Below are positions 43,529 to 54,339 of a DNA stretch of 64,000 bases, piece after piece. The stretch's first letter is position 1, and each line of letters starts with the position of its first letter. The notes beneath the pieces are model-generated. The model did no database searches. It was not told where the DNA came from and saw only the letters and a list, made by a program, of their open reading frames with translations. The stretch covers positions 38,243 through 102,242 of the forward strand of contig NZ_RKMH01000016.1 in assembly GCF_003797185.1 (NCBI RefSeq), in the 5' to 3' direction. The stretch comes from Gordonia oryzae (GTDB taxonomy: Bacteria > Actinomycetota > Actinomycetes > Mycobacteriales > Mycobacteriaceae). The position numbers were made by a program, and so were the translations under genes.

Positions 43529-45889
43529 TCAGCCTGCGAGCAACGCGGACAGCAGCGACAAGGTGGTGATGGCTCCGGCCTTGTCGAGTGGATCGTTTCC
43601 GTTGCCGCACTTGGGGGACTGCACGCACGACGGGCAGCCGCTCTCGCAGCCGCAGCCGGCGACGGCGTCCCGGGTGGCGGCGATCCAGGCGGCGAATTTC
43701 GAGTAGCCGCGTTCGGCGAATCCCGCGCCGCCCAGGTAGCCGTCGTAGACGAACACCGTCGGCAGTCCGGTGTCGGGGTGCCGGTTGGTGGAGACCCCAC
43801 CGATGTCCCAGCGGTCGCACGTCGCGATCAGAGGCAGCAGACCGATGGCGGCGTGTTCGGCGGCGTGTAGCGAGCCTGGCAGTCGGGTCGCGTCGATCCC
43901 GTCGGCGGCGAGGACCTCCGGCGGCAGCGTGTACATGACCGCGCGGGTGTGCAGGGTCTGACGTGGCATGTCGAGTTCGACGGCGTCGAGCACCTCGCCG
44001 GAGAGCAGCGTGCGTAGATAGCCGACAACCTGATGGGTGACGTCGACGTCGACCAGCGCGGTGTGCAGCGCCCCGTGATCGGTGGCGGCGACGACGTCGG
44101 TGATGGTGATCTCGGTGGTCTCCCGGGCCGACGTCGTCCAGTCCGGCTCCTCGGGGTGGGCCAGTGCCAGTCCGCCGTCGATGTCGAGCTCGTCGACGAC
44201 GTAGGTGCGGCCCTGATGGATGTGCGCGGCACCGGGATGCACGGTTGCCGGCGCGCGTCCGGCGTCGACGGTGCCGAGCAACTCCGAGGTGGTCGCGTCG
44301 ACGATCAGGATCTGTCCGCCGATGCCGCCGCGGATGTCGATGTCGCCGTGCGGATCCACCCCCGGCGCGGCATACCAGCCGGTCTTGCGCTTGCGCAGCA
44401 GCCCCTGCGCAGCGAGGTCGGCGACCAGCTGGCCGGCGCGCCATTGCTCGATCTCGGCATCCTGGACCGGGAATTCGGTTGCCGCACAGAGCAGGTGGGG
44501 GCCAAGGATATGGCGATTGGTCGGGTCGATGACCGGGGTCTCGACCGGCGTGCCGAGCAATGCCTGTGGGTGATGGACCAGATAGGTGTCGAGCGGATCG
44601 TCACGGGCGACGAGCACCACGAGTGCGTCGCCCGAGGTGCGCTGACGACCGGCACGTCCGGCCTGTTGCCAGAACGATGCGACGCTGCCCGGGTACCCGG
44701 CGATGATGACCGCGTCGAGGCCGCTGATATCGACGCCGAGCTCAAGTGCGTTGGTGGTGGCCACGCCGACGAGTTCGCCGGAGGAGATGGCGTGTTCGAG
44801 TGCGCGCCGGTCGTCGGCAAGATACCCGGCGCGATATGCCGCGATCTTGTCGACGAGCTCGGGGGCGCTGTGCGCCAACAGATCACGGGCTTGCATCGCG
44901 GTGATCTCCACACCGCGCCGACTGCGCCCGAAGCACAGTGTGCGTGCGCCTTCGATGACGAAATCGGCAAGTAGTCTTGAGGATTCGGCACCCGCCGACC
45001 GGCGAACCGGAGCACCGTTCTCGCCGCTGATCCCCGGTACGAAATCGGGCTCCCACAGGGCGATGGTGCGTTCGCCGCGCGGCGAACCGTCCTCGGTCAC
45101 CCCGACGGCAGGTTCGCCGATGAGCCGAGACAAGGCAGCGGCGGGGTCGGCGACGGTGGCGCTGGCCGCGATCACCGTCGGATTCGATCCACACGCTCGT
45201 GCCAGTCGTAACAATCGCCGCAGCACCAGCGCCGTGTGCGAACCGAACACCCCACGGTAGTGGTGACATTCGTCGATCACGATGTATCGCAGGTGTCGGA
45301 AGAACTGCCGCCACTGACCGCGCACCGGGCCCGTCGACGAGCCGCCGCCACCGGAGAGCACGCCGGTGAGTATCCCGATGTGCAGCATGTCGGGATTGGT
45401 GAAGATCCACCGGGAATGCGTGCGTGCCCAATGCCGTATGTCCGGATCGGTGTCGCCGTCGTAGGCGCACGGCGCGAGGTGCGCGAACGGACCGCGCCCG
45501 GCGGTCAGTGCGGAAACTGCCCGGATCTGGTCGGCGCCGAGCGCCTTGCTGGGCGCCAAATACAGTGCAGTGGAGTGTGGTTCGGTGAGCATGGCATTCA
45601 GGATCGGTAATTGGTAGGCCACCGACTTTCCCGATGCGGTGCCCGTGGAAATGGACACATGTCGACCCGAGTGTGCATGTTCGGCTGCGGCCGCCTGATG
45701 AATCCATGGTTTCGTGATGCCGTTCGCCTCGAATGCCTCTCGCACGTGCTCGTCGACCCATTCTGGCCAGTCGGTGAAAGTCGCTGTGCGCGATGGGATG
45801 ACGGACAGGTGCGTGACTGGACCAGAGTCCGCTTCGGTACCGGCGAGGGAGCGGCGGAGGAGTTCGGTTCCGAAGGTGTGGCTGCTCAT
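43529..45889 (-). CDS. SftH-type superfamily II helicase with DUF1998 domain
   Basis: A 786-residue 3'-5' DNA helicase/translocase of the clade that includes M. smegmatis SftH (Rv3649) and B. subtilis MrfA. Motif I is STGTASGKSVAYQLP, motif II VIDECHHYRG, motif III ASATVADP, and motif VI QQAGRAGRQ. The C-terminal DUF1998 part carries the Cys cluster CGCESGCPSCVQSPKCG that binds zinc. The likely role is DNA repair, as for MrfA in mitomycin repair. It is divergent from cspA. Confidence 0.92.
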   Translation of the reverse strand: MSSHTFGTELLRRSLAGTEADSGPVTHLSVIPSRTATFTDWPEWVDEHVREAFEANGITKPWIHQAAAAEHAHSGRHVSISTGTASGKSVAYQLPILNAMLTEPHSTALYLAPSKALGADQIRAVSALTAGRGPFAHLAPCAYDGDTDPDIRHWARTHSRWIFTNPDMLHIGILTGVLSGGGGSSTGPVRGQWRQFFRHLRYIVIDECHHYRGVFGSHTALVLRRLLRLARACGSNPTVIAASATVADPAAALSRLIGEPAVGVTEDGSPRGERTIALWEPDFVPGISGENGAPVRRSAGAESSRLLADFVIEGARTLCFGRSRRGVEITAMQARDLLAHSAPELVDKIAAYRAGYLADDRRALEHAISSGELVGVATTNALELGVDISGLDAVIIAGYPGSVASFWQQAGRAGRQRTSGDALVVLVARDDPLDTYLVHHPQALLGTPVETPVIDPTNRHILGPHLLCAATEFPVQDAEIEQWRAGQLVADLAAQGLLRKRKTGWYAAPGVDPHGDIDIRGGIGGQILIVDATTSELLGTVDAGRAPATVHPGAAHIHQGRTYVVDELDIDGGLALAHPEEPDWTTSARETTEITITDVVAATDHGALHTALVDVDVTHQVVGYLRTLLSGEVLDAVELDMPRQTLHTRAVMYTLPPEVLAADGIDATRLPGSLHAAEHAAIGLLPLIATCDRWDIGGVSTNRHPDTGLPTVFVYDGYLGGAGFAERGYSKFAAWIAATRDAVAGCGCESGCPSCVQSPKCGNGNDPLDKAGAITTLSLLSALLAG

Positions 45890-46297
45890 AACTCTTTGTC
45901 GTCTACTGTGTCGCGTGGCGGTCTGCCCTGGTTCTCAAACTCTGCGACGGGGATTCGAGACCGAATTGATATGTGACGCTCTGGCGTGACGTCGGTGCAG
46001 ATGTTACTGCGTGCTGTCGAGCGGTTGAAATCGTCCACATTTTCGATCTTGCTGGTTCCTGTGACTATCGCATCGGTGTCAGACGTGATTGACTATGTGC
46101 GGCCGCAGCTTCTTCCGGTGCATCGTCACTGCGGTGATCGGGGGAATCGGGTTGCAGCCGTGGTACTGAGTTTTTCCCTCCCTGAGTCGCGTGCTCGGTT
46201 CATCGGGGTTTCTTCGAGGTATGGCGGTCAGAACCGGCCACGGTGCGAGTACATCTCGTATCGGAGTCAGATCGAATGAATGTGAAGGATTGCAGTA
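45890..46297 (+). promoter_or_regulatory. Long leader/promoter region of cspA
   Basis: About 400 bases between the divergent helicase and cspA without a credible gene. Lower GC than its surroundings. Cold-shock genes often have long structured leaders, and this region is long enough to hold one; I cannot assign the start site. A ttgact hexamer occurs at about 46089. Confidence 0.4.
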
Positions 46298-46501
46298 ATG
46301 GCACAGGGAACTGTGAAGTGGTTCAACGCGGAAAAGGGCTTCGGCTTCATCGCTCCTGACGAGGGGTCCGACGACGTGTTCGTCCACTACTCCGAGATCC
46401 AGGGATCCGGTTTCCGCACCCTCGAAGAGAACCAGCGTGTCGAGTTCGAGGTCGGGCAGGGCACGAAGGGCCCCCAGGCGACGGGCGTCCGCGCCGTCTG
46501 A
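46298..46501 (+). CDS. cspA: Cold-shock protein CspA
   Basis: A 67-residue single-domain RNA/DNA-binding cold-shock protein. Both nucleic-acid motifs are present: KGFGFIAP (RNP1) and VFVHYSEI (RNP2). The start [17 protein letters not shown] is typical of mycobacterial CspA. It melts RNA structure and probably aids growth at low temperature. A classic terminator follows. Confidence 0.97.
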   Translation: MAQGTVKWFNAEKGFGFIAPDEGSDDVFVHYSEIQGSGFRTLEENQRVEFEVGQGTKGPQATGVRAV

Positions 46502-46537
46502 TAGGCGACCTCGCGGCAACGCGAAGAGGTTTGTCTT

Positions 46538-46580
46538 AACCGCTCCCGGTCTGGGTCGTCCAGACCGGGAGCGGTTTTCT
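46538..46580 (+). terminator. Intrinsic terminator of cspA
   Basis: A 17-bp perfect stem (46538-46554 with 46560-46576), loop gtcgt, then a ttttct-type T-rich tail. One of the few canonical terminators in the window. Confidence 0.93.
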
Positions 46581-46659
46581 CTGTCCGGCCTCTGATGTTT
46601 GGGTCCCGTGTGGCGGGCGCTGCCGCTGGTACCTCGCGCAGCGCAGTAGGCTCCTATCC

Positions 46660-47253
46660 GTGGGTCAGTTGGCGTTTTTCTCGGCGGAGACCGACGAACC
46701 GGTGATCGACGATCTGGCGGGTCTCCTCGCCGGTCCCGGACAGTCGGCGCCGGTGTATGCCGGGGCGGACCTCGTCGGTACGCGCGTGTCGGTCATCGTC
46801 GCGCAACGATGGCGCGCCGACGCCATCGTTGCGCAGGTACAGACGGTCGGGCTCGATGCCGAGGTCATCACGTCCGACGAGGGCAATCCCTTGGCGCGCA
46901 CCGCGCCGAGTCCGCGTCTTGATGAACTGCACCTCCGCTGGTCGACGGGTGCGGTCAAGACGATGCCCGCCGCGTGGGTCCCGACACCGCATGCGTTGCG
47001 GTTTTGGGTGCTGGCAGCCGGCCGCACCGATCCGACCGGCCAGTACCTCCTCGGGCTCGATGCGCACTGCCCGGACTCGCATTCGGTGCTGGCTACCGCG
47101 CTGATGCGGGTGGGTATCGCGCCGACCCTGGTCGGCAACCGGATCGGTGCGCCTGCGCTGCGGGTGGGGCGCCGCCGGCTGACGCGGTTGGCTGAGTATG
47201 TCGGCCCGCCGCCACCCGGTGCGACGGACCGCGAATGGCCCGGTGGCTGCTGA
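46660..47253 (+). CDS. Conserved hypothetical protein (Rv3647c-like)
   Basis: A 197-residue protein starting at GTG 46660 (MGQLAFFSAETDEP). It is globular without signals or helices; a stretch RWRADAIVAQVQTVGLDAEV precedes a His/Asp-poor C-terminus with Arg-rich GRRRLTRLAEYVGPPPP. It occupies the place of Rv3647c between cspA and topA. It is a conserved actinobacterial protein without known function; co-occurrence with topA hints at nucleic-acid work but nothing more. Confidence 0.8.
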   Translation: MGQLAFFSAETDEPVIDDLAGLLAGPGQSAPVYAGADLVGTRVSVIVAQRWRADAIVAQVQTVGLDAEVITSDEGNPLARTAPSPRLDELHLRWSTGAVKTMPAAWVPTPHALRFWVLAAGRTDPTGQYLLGLDAHCPDSHSVLATALMRVGIAPTLVGNRIGAPALRVGRRRLTRLAEYVGPPPPGATDREWPGGC

Positions 47254-47421
47254 TCGTCGAGGTGCGCGCGACCGTCGGGTCCCGGTATCGGGTGACGCCG
47301 ATGACGCCGCACTGTGATGCATGCTTCACAGCCGTCCGACCAGCGAATTCATGGAAAGAATTCGAGATGTCCGGTCCGTCGGGTATACCTTGCCGGGAAT
47401 TCGGATGTGCAATAGGCGCTA

Positions 47422-47427
47422 TATATA
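47422..47427 (+). promoter_or_regulatory. Candidate -10 element of topA
   Basis: tatata within gctatatataaggtac, 85 bases before the topA start, is the only AT-rich hexamer run nearby. No convincing -35 is seen. Confidence 0.4.
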
Positions 47428-47511
47428 AGGTACAACCCCACTGAACGAAACAAGAGCGGCTCCGGGCACAATCATCCTCCCGAAGACCGACTCGATAGCG
47501 AAGGACCCCCG

Positions 47512-50500
47512 TTGGCCGAGACCAGCACCACAAGCCCTACGAGCGGCACAGCGATTCGACGGCTCGTGATCGTCGAGTCGCCCACCAAGGCGCGCAAGAT
47601 CGCCGGGTACCTGGGGGCGAACTATGTGGTCGAGTCGTCCCGTGGACACATCCGGGACCTGCCGCGCGGCGCCGCAGACGTCCCGGCCAAGTACAAGGGC
47701 CAGTCCTGGGCGCGCCTGGGTGTGAACGTCGACGAGAACTTCGAGCCGCTCTATGTCGTCTCGCCCGACAAGAAGTCGACGGTCACCGAACTCAAGTCGC
47801 TGATGCGCGATGTCGACGAGCTCTATCTCGCCACCGACGGTGACCGCGAGGGGGAGGCGATCGCCTGGCACCTGCTCGAGACGCTCAAGCCGAAGATCCC
47901 GGTCAAGCGGATGGTGTTCCACGAGATCACCGAGCCGGCGATCCGCGCGGCCGCGGAGAATCCCCGCGACCTCGACATCGATCTCGTCGATGCCCAGGAG
48001 ACCCGCCGCATTCTGGACCGTCTCTACGGTTACGAGGTCTCCCCGGTGCTCTGGAAGAAGGTCATGCCGAAGCTGTCGGCAGGCCGTGTGCAGTCGGTGG
48101 CCACCCGCATCATCGTCGAGCGTGAACGAGAGCGCATGGCATTCGTCTCCGCGGAATACTGGGACATCGACGCCACCATGAACGCCGGCGGGTCGCAGGC
48201 GGACGAATCCAATCCACGCAGCTTCTCCGCGCGCCTGGTCAACGTCGACGACGCGCGCGTCGCAACCGGCCGTGATTTCACCGCGAAGGGTGTCCTGAAG
48301 AAGGTCGACGGCGTCATCGTCCTCGACGAGTCCCGGGCCACCGCGCTGGCCGGCGCCCTTGACGGCGCCGACATGACTGTCACCTCGGTCGAGGAGAAGC
48401 CCTACACCCGACGACCGTACGCGCCGTTCATGACCTCGACGCTGCAGCAGGAAGCCGGCCGCAAGTTGCGGTTCTCCTCCGACCGCACCATGCGCATCGC
48501 GCAGCGCCTCTACGAGAACGGCTTCATCACCTACATGCGTACCGACTCGACGACGCTGAGCGAGTCGGCCATCAACGCCGCTCGCACGCAGGCGCGAGAG
48601 CTGTATGGCGACAACTTCGTCCACCCGACCCCGCGGCAGTACACGCGCAAGGTCAAAAACGCCCAGGAAGCTCACGAGGCGATCCGCCCGGCTGGCGAGA
48701 CGTTCCGCACGCCCGGCCAGGTCGCCGGGCAGCTCGAGACCGACGAATTCCGTCTCTACGAACTGATCTGGCAGCGCACGGTGGCCAGCCAGATGGCCGA
48801 CGCCAAGGGCACCACCTTGAGCCTGCGCATCACCGGAACCGCCTCCAGCGGCGAGGAATGCACCTTTGCCGCGTCGGGGCGCACAATCACCTTCCCTGGC
48901 TTCTTGTCGGCCTACGTCGAGACGGTCGACGAACAGGCAGGTGGCCAGGCCGACGATGCCGAGAACCGCCTGCCGCAGCTGGCCGAGGGCCAGTCGTTGA
49001 CCGCCTCGGAGCTGCGTGCCGACGGCCACTCCACCAACCCCCCCGCCCGCTTCACCGAGGCGTCGCTGGTGAAGGTACTCGAGGAACTCGGTATCGGTCG
49101 CCCGTCGACCTACGCCTCGATCATCGGCACCATCCAGGACCGCGGTTATGTGGTCAAGAAGGGCAACGCGCTGGTGCCCTCGTGGATCGCGTTCGCCGTC
49201 GTCGGCTTGCTGGAGGCGTACTTCGAGAGCCTCGTCGACTACGACTTCACCGCGTCTCTCGAGGACGATCTCGACCAGATCGCCAACGGTCAGGAGAACC
49301 GCACCCGGTGGCTCACCGAGTTCTACTTCGGTGATTCGGCCGCGAATGCCGCCGGGAGCGGAGCGAGCGGGCCGAATGTGGCTGGCGCCGGGAGCGGAGC
49401 GAGCGGGCCGAATGTGGCTGGCGCCGGGAGCGGAGCGAGCGGGCCGAATGTGGCCGGCTCGGAAATCGCCAAGCACGGGGGGTTGAAGAAGCTCGTCGGG
49501 GTCAACCTCGAGGAGATCGACGCCCGCGAGGTCAACTCGATCCGGCTGTTCGACGACGAGCAGGGTCGACCGGTCTGTGTGCGCGTTGGACGATTCGGTC
49601 CGTACCTCGAACGTAACGTCGCAGCGAGCGCCGACGCGGAACCGGACCTGCAGCGTGCCAACCTGCCCGCCGACATGACTCCTGACGAGCTCACCCTCGC
49701 CGTGGCGGAGAAGCTGTTCTCCACGCCGCAGGAGGGACGCATACTCGGCACCGACCCGGTGACCGGGAACGACATCGTGGTCAAGGAGGGTAGATTTGGC
49801 CCGTACGTGACCGAGATCCTGCCCGCCGAAGACGATGGTGACGATTCCGGCTCGGCCGGCGCGCCGGCGACGATCCCGGCCGGGCCCACCCCGCGTGACG
49901 GCGGTGGCGCCGGTGACGGTGAGGTCGTCCCGCTCGACGACACGCCGGCCGGCACGGGCGGATCGGCCTCTGGTGGTTCGACGGCCACCAAGACCGCCGT
50001 CAAGAAGGCTGTCGCCAAGAGGACCGCTGCGAAGAAGACCGCCAAGAAGGCTGCGGGCCCCAAGCCGCGGACCGGATCGTTGTTCAAGACCATGGACATT
50101 TCCACCGTCACGCTCGACGACGCGCTGAAGCTGCTGTCGTTGCCGCGCGTGGTCGGTGTCGATCCGGCGTCGAACGAGGAGATCACCGCCCAGAACGGCC
50201 GCTACGGCCCGTACCTGAAGAAGGGTACCGACTCGCGGTCGCTGACCAGCGAAGATCAGTTGTTCAGCATCACTCTCGACGAGGCCCTCACGATCTACTC
50301 CGAGCCCAAGCGTCGAGGCCGGGCCGCTGCCGCTCCGCCGCTGCGTGAATTGGGCAAGAATGACGAGGTGAGTGGGCAGCCGATGGTGATCAAGGACGGC
50401 CGTTTCGGCCCGTACGTCACCGACGGCGAGACCAACGCCAGCCTGCGCAAGGGCGACGAGGTGGCCTCTATCACCCCCGAGCGGGCGATGGAATTGCTAG

Positions 50501-50718
50501 CGGACCGTCGCGCGCGCGGACCCGCCAAGAAGGCAACCAAGAAGGCCGCGAAGAAGACGCCTGCCAAGAAGTCAGCAGCCAAGAAGACGCCTGCCAAGAA
50601 GACGGCAGCCAAGAAGACGGCAGCCAAGAAGACAGCAGCCAAGAAGACAGCAGCCAAGAAGACGGGTGCCAACAAGACGGCTGCCAAAAAGTCGGCCCCT
50701 GGCGCATCGGGGGACTGA
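47512..50718 (+). CDS. topA: DNA topoisomerase I
   Basis: A 1068-residue type IA topoisomerase that relaxes negative supercoils. The Toprim domain ([18 protein letters not shown]; Asp109-x-Asp111-x-Glu113 in [10 protein letters not shown]), the catalytic Tyr341 in [13 protein letters not shown] and the core domains are complete. As in other mycolata, the C-terminus lacks zinc Cys motifs and has repeated TOPRIM-C units ([16 protein letters not shown]) plus a long basic Lys/Ala tail (after ~1000). The start is TTG 47512 after gaagga. Residues 614-649 are a three-fold 12-residue repeat not usual for the family. The enzyme is essential in mycobacteria. Confidence 0.97.
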   Translation: MAETSTTSPTSGTAIRRLVIVESPTKARKIAGYLGANYVVESSRGHIRDLPRGAADVPAKYKGQSWARLGVNVDENFEPLYVVSPDKKSTVTELKSLMRDVDELYLATDGDREGEAIAWHLLETLKPKIPVKRMVFHEITEPAIRAAAENPRDLDIDLVDAQETRRILDRLYGYEVSPVLWKKVMPKLSAGRVQSVATRIIVERERERMAFVSAEYWDIDATMNAGGSQADESNPRSFSARLVNVDDARVATGRDFTAKGVLKKVDGVIVLDESRATALAGALDGADMTVTSVEEKPYTRRPYAPFMTSTLQQEAGRKLRFSSDRTMRIAQRLYENGFITYMRTDSTTLSESAINAARTQARELYGDNFVHPTPRQYTRKVKNAQEAHEAIRPAGETFRTPGQVAGQLETDEFRLYELIWQRTVASQMADAKGTTLSLRITGTASSGEECTFAASGRTITFPGFLSAYVETVDEQAGGQADDAENRLPQLAEGQSLTASELRADGHSTNPPARFTEASLVKVLEELGIGRPSTYASIIGTIQDRGYVVKKGNALVPSWIAFAVVGLLEAYFESLVDYDFTASLEDDLDQIANGQENRTRWLTEFYFGDSAANAAGSGASGPNVAGAGSGASGPNVAGAGSGASGPNVAGSEIAKHGGLKKLVGVNLEEIDAREVNSIRLFDDEQGRPVCVRVGRFGPYLERNVAASADAEPDLQRANLPADMTPDELTLAVAEKLFSTPQEGRILGTDPVTGNDIVVKEGRFGPYVTEILPAEDDGDDSGSAGAPATIPAGPTPRDGGGAGDGEVVPLDDTPAGTGGSASGGSTATKTAVKKAVAKRTAAKKTAKKAAGPKPRTGSLFKTMDISTVTLDDALKLLSLPRVVGVDPASNEEITAQNGRYGPYLKKGTDSRSLTSEDQLFSITLDEALTIYSEPKRRGRAAAAPPLRELGKNDEVSGQPMVIKDGRFGPYVTDGETNASLRKGDEVASITPERAMELLADRRARGPAKKATKKAAKKTPAKKSAAKKTPAKKTAAKKTAAKKTAAKKTAAKKTGANKTAAKKSAPGASGD
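49351..49458 (+). repeat. 36-bp tandem repeat (x3) in topA
   Basis: Three consecutive copies of a 36-base unit (one base differs in the third) keep the frame and encode [12 protein letters not shown] three times. It sits between the topoisomerase core and the C-terminal repeat domains. Confidence 0.95.
50520..50700 (+). repeat. Lys/Ala-rich repeat tail of topA
   Basis: Imperfect repeats of gccaagaagac(a/g) encode [16 protein letters not shown] sequence. A basic tail of this type promotes processive DNA binding in mycobacterial TopA. Confidence 0.85.
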
Positions 50719-50772
50719 GGGGTCCGAATCCGGCCCCGGCCGGCGGATCTACGCGTGCTGAATCGAGGCTGC

Positions 50773-52344
50773 TCAGCGCACCGCGGTGACGGGGATCGGG
50801 CTGGTGTTCATCGGGTCGACCTGCGGGCGCGCCAGCAAGGTCTCGATGCCGCGTCCGCGCAGTTCTACGCCTTCACCGATCTCCCAGTACTCGGCCTCAT
50901 CGTGCGAGGCCAGGAACACCGCTCGCGCAGACCCGAGCACACGTGTCGGCTCGTCCTTGGCGAGCTCGGTGAGGCGCGCGGCCTCGTTGACCGGGTCACC
51001 GATCACGGTGTACTCCAGGCGCTGTTCGGACCCGATGTGGCCGGCGATAGCCTTGCCCGCCGACACCCCGATCCCGATGTCGGTGTCGCCGAGCGTCCGG
51101 TACAGCTCGATGCGCAGCTCGCGTGCCGATGCCAGTGCGCGACCGGCGAAGTCTTCCAGGTCCAGGGGCGCACCGAAGATTGCGAGCGCGGCATCACCCT
51201 GGAATTTGTTCACGAAGCCGCCGTGTCGCCCGACCACCGCCACCACAACGCGGAAGAACTCGTTGAGCATGTCGACGACCTCCCGCGGGGGGCGGTTCAC
51301 TGCTAGGCGTGTCGAGCCGACGATGTCGACGAACAGCACTCCTACATAGCGTTCCTCGCCGCCGAGTTCCGTGCCGATCTCGATGGCGCGGCGCGCGACG
51401 TCCTCACCGACGTAGCGGCCGAACAGATTGCGCAACTGCTGGCGTTCGCGCAGATCAGCCACCATGTCGTTGAATCCGGCCTGCAGCAGGCCGAGGTCGG
51501 AGCCGTCGTAGATTTTCACCGCGGCGTTGAGATCACCTGCGGACACCTTCGACTGTGCGCGGCGCAACTGTTTGATTGGGTCGTTGATCGCCGTGACCAC
51601 CCGCACGATCGCGAGCAGGCTGAAAGCCAAGGACGCCAACGCCATCCACAGGATCGGCCGTTGCAGCCCGGCGGCGTCGGTCTCGATGAATTTCAGCCGC
51701 TGCATCGTGATCAGGCCGACGATGACCAGCATCGGGGCGACCACACTGATCACCCAGAACACGGTGATGCGGGTGGTGACCCCTGGTGCGATCGCGTTGT
51801 CGGGGTTGTTGGCCATTGCCGCGACGGTGATGGGTCGCAGCACCTTCTCGAATTGCAGGAAGCTCAGCACGCAGGTCACCAGTGCACCGATGAAGCTGGC
51901 CATCGCGACGATGAACGCATCCCGGTGCGAGACAGCCAGATTCACGCAGGTGAACAGGATGCCGCCGACTAGCCACATGCCGACGTTGACCGCTGAGAGA
52001 AGCATCGGCAGCTGTAACGCGCGCCGGCGGGCGCCTTCGTTGTCCAGGCGGGTGCGGCGCCGATGCCAGATCAGCACCGGCAACGACAGCTGGATACTGA
52101 GAACCGCGCCGAGAATCATGGCGACCACGAGATAGGCGGCGAAGATCGCCTGGTTGAGGGTGTTGATCTCGTCGAAGCGGAACGAGTCGCTCGCGGGCAT
52201 CCCGAACCGCAGGAAGGCGAAGGTGAACAACGCACCGACCAGGTTGGCGCGCAGCATGTCGAGCGCAAGAATCGGCCACGGGGTGCGGATCAGCCACTTC
52301 CCCGTGTGTAGGGCTTGTGACACCCACGACCGACGCTTAATCAC
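50773..52344 (-). CDS. Membrane adenylate cyclase with HAMP domain (Rv3645-like)
   Basis: A ~523-residue class III cyclase. Six hydrophobic segments (about 25-270) are followed by a HAMP linker (RRAQSKVSAGDLNAAV) and the cyclase domain. Metal Asp residues are in VLFVDIVGSTRL and KFQGDAALAIFG; GDPVNEAARL is the transition-state region. In M. tuberculosis Rv3645 is a major cAMP source and responds to fatty acids. GTG 52344 is my choice of start; a TTG at 52371 is possible. The cAMP likely feeds the Crp protein at 25.3 kb. It is divergent from holB. Confidence 0.92.
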   Translation of the reverse strand: MIKRRSWVSQALHTGKWLIRTPWPILALDMLRANLVGALFTFAFLRFGMPASDSFRFDEINTLNQAIFAAYLVVAMILGAVLSIQLSLPVLIWHRRRTRLDNEGARRRALQLPMLLSAVNVGMWLVGGILFTCVNLAVSHRDAFIVAMASFIGALVTCVLSFLQFEKVLRPITVAAMANNPDNAIAPGVTTRITVFWVISVVAPMLVIVGLITMQRLKFIETDAAGLQRPILWMALASLAFSLLAIVRVVTAINDPIKQLRRAQSKVSAGDLNAAVKIYDGSDLGLLQAGFNDMVADLRERQQLRNLFGRYVGEDVARRAIEIGTELGGEERYVGVLFVDIVGSTRLAVNRPPREVVDMLNEFFRVVVAVVGRHGGFVNKFQGDAALAIFGAPLDLEDFAGRALASARELRIELYRTLGDTDIGIGVSAGKAIAGHIGSEQRLEYTVIGDPVNEAARLTELAKDEPTRVLGSARAVFLASHDEAEYWEIGEGVELRGRGIETLLARPQVDPMNTSPIPVTAVR

Positions 52345-52427
52345 GTCACCACGGTAGCTGGCTGCTTGCAATTGTTAAACGCGGTCGATGGATCGAACGT
52401 GTCCGACATGCGGTTTAGGGTGAGGGT

Positions 52428-53711
52428 GTGACAAATGTCTTCGATCGGATGATCGGGCAGACGGCGGTGATCGCCGACCTGAGTGATGCCGCTCGCGCGG
52501 CACGGGGCCTGGCGAATCGACTCGACGAGCACGCCGCGGGCGCTGTGTCGATGTTCGGCGAGGCCGACGGTGACGACGATCTCGGGGATCCAGCCCGGTC
52601 GTCGATGACCCACGCCTGGTTGTTCACCGGACCGCCTGGCAGCGGCCGGTCGGTGGCCGCGACCTGTTTCGCGGCGGCACTGCAATGTCAGGACCCCGAG
52701 GTCATCGGTTGCGGCGAGTGCCGCGCCTGTTCGACGGTGATGGCGCAGACCCACGCCGACGTACGCAACATCGTGCCGCAGGGATTGAGCCTGTCGGTGG
52801 ACTCGATGCGGGAGATCGTGCAGGTCGCCTCGCGACGTCCGGGCACGGGCCGCTGGCAGATCGTGATCGTCGAGGACGCCGATCGGCTCACCGAGCAGGC
52901 CGCGAACGCCCTCCTGAAGGTCGTCGAGGAACCTCCGTCGCGGACGGTATTCCTGTTGTGCGCCCCGTCAGTCGACCCCGAAGACATCTCGGTCACGCTG
53001 CGCTCGCGGTGCCGTCACATCGCCTTGACCACGCCGTCGACCGCCGACATCGAGCGCGTTCTCGTCGATCGCGACGGCATCGACGCCGAGGCGGCCCGCT
53101 GGGCGGCATCGGTCTGTGGCGGCCACATCGGCCGCGCGAAACGGCTGGCCACCGACCCGGATGCCCGGGCGCAACGGGAATCGGCGCTCGGGATCGCGCG
53201 GGCGGCGACCCGCGACTCGACTGCGTACAAAGCGGCCGAGGATCTTGTGCGCTCGGCCGAGACCGCGGCCAAGGCGATCAGTGCCGAACTCGATGAGGCC
53301 GAGACCGAGGAACTCAAGACCGCCCTGGGGGCCGGGGGGACCGGCAAGGGCACCGCCCGTGCATCACGCGGGAGTGCCGGGGCGCTCAAAGAACTGGAGC
53401 GGCGCCAGAAGTCTCGCGCCACCCGGGTCGGTCGTGACGTCCTCGATCGGGCGCTGGTCGATCTTGCCGCCCTCTATCGTGACGCGCTGGTGCTGTCGAT
53501 GGGCGCCCAGGTGACCGCGATGCACCCCGATAAGACCCACGACACCACACGGCCGATGGCCTCGTATGCCAGTCCCGAACAACTGTTGCGATGCGTGCAG
53601 GCGGTGCTCGAGTGCCGCGAGGCGCTTGAGGCCAACGTCAAACCGAAGTTCGCCGTCGACGCGATGGTCGCACGGATCGGGCTGGCGATGCGCGCGACCG
53701 ATCGGGTGTGA
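52428..53711 (+). CDS. holB: DNA polymerase III subunit delta'
   Basis: A 427-residue clamp-loader subunit of the replisome. The P-loop is the usual non-hydrolytic variant GPPGSGRS; the zinc Cys are in GCGECRACST; the RFC-like VEDADRLTEQAANALLK and the SRC motif (LRSRCRH) are present. A charged, probably disordered insert lies around residue 285-325. GTG start 52428. It corresponds to Rv3644c and is divergent from the cyclase. Confidence 0.94.
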   Translation: MTNVFDRMIGQTAVIADLSDAARAARGLANRLDEHAAGAVSMFGEADGDDDLGDPARSSMTHAWLFTGPPGSGRSVAATCFAAALQCQDPEVIGCGECRACSTVMAQTHADVRNIVPQGLSLSVDSMREIVQVASRRPGTGRWQIVIVEDADRLTEQAANALLKVVEEPPSRTVFLLCAPSVDPEDISVTLRSRCRHIALTTPSTADIERVLVDRDGIDAEAARWAASVCGGHIGRAKRLATDPDARAQRESALGIARAATRDSTAYKAAEDLVRSAETAAKAISAELDEAETEELKTALGAGGTGKGTARASRGSAGALKELERRQKSRATRVGRDVLDRALVDLAALYRDALVLSMGAQVTAMHPDKTHDTTRPMASYASPEQLLRCVQAVLECREALEANVKPKFAVDAMVARIGLAMRATDRV

Positions 53712-53733
53712 GTCCGCGCGATCGGACCTTCGC

Positions 53734-54147
53734 TCAGGCGTCGCCGTTGCGCTTGGCGAGTTCGCGGACCCGGTTGAGTTCGGCGATGTTGCCGAAGATC
53801 GCGATCCAGTTGTAGACGAGACACGAGATGATGCCCCACCATCCCAGCGTGAGGCAGTGCGTCTGTGCCGCCCAGAAGGCCTTGCGGATCTCGGGCCACG
53901 TGCCGATCGTCTGTGTGGGGTTGGTCAGAGCCAAGACCACCATCCCGGTGTGCCGCTTGAAGACTGCGCGGTACGCGCCCGTCGGTGCTGCGCGGTACGC
54001 GCCCGGCGGGTGGGGCTGAACCGGGTACGGCCCGGCATTCTGTTGCTGTGGGTACGGCTGCGGGTACGGGTACGGCTGTGGCGGACCGGCGTGCAGCTGT
54101 TGCGGATACGGCTGACCCGGATAGTGCTGCGGTGCGTTCATGGTCAT
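53734..54147 (-). CDS. Pro/Tyr/Gln-rich membrane protein
   Basis: A 137-residue protein. The first ~60 residues are PYPQ/PQPYP-type repeats, typical of cytoplasmic low-complexity heads of actinobacterial membrane proteins. One or two hydrophobic segments (TGMVVLALTNPTQTIG; LGWWGIISCLVYNWIAIF) follow, with a charged end. Function is unknown. It is convergent with holB and 23 bases away. Confidence 0.65.
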   Translation of the reverse strand: MTMNAPQHYPGQPYPQQLHAGPPQPYPYPQPYPQQQNAGPYPVQPHPPGAYRAAPTGAYRAVFKRHTGMVVLALTNPTQTIGTWPEIRKAFWAAQTHCLTLGWWGIISCLVYNWIAIFGNIAELNRVRELAKRNGDA

Positions 54148-54339
54148 TCTCCTCCTACCGATTCCCTGTGCGTCGACGGCTCATACGCTAGGGCACGTGG
54201 ACCCGAGTACGGTGCGTGTGTCGTTCAGGTGGACGAACTCGGCTTCTTGTCGGTAACCCGACAAGAATCGAGATCTTCCTGTTGAGCCGTCGCATGGTTC
54301 CCGCCACGCCGCGCCTGGCCGGCACCGGACGCGACATCG

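Noticed and set aside
50520..50700. Lys-rich repeats of topA as a mobile repeat
   Set aside because: A basic tail is normal for TopA in this bacterial group.
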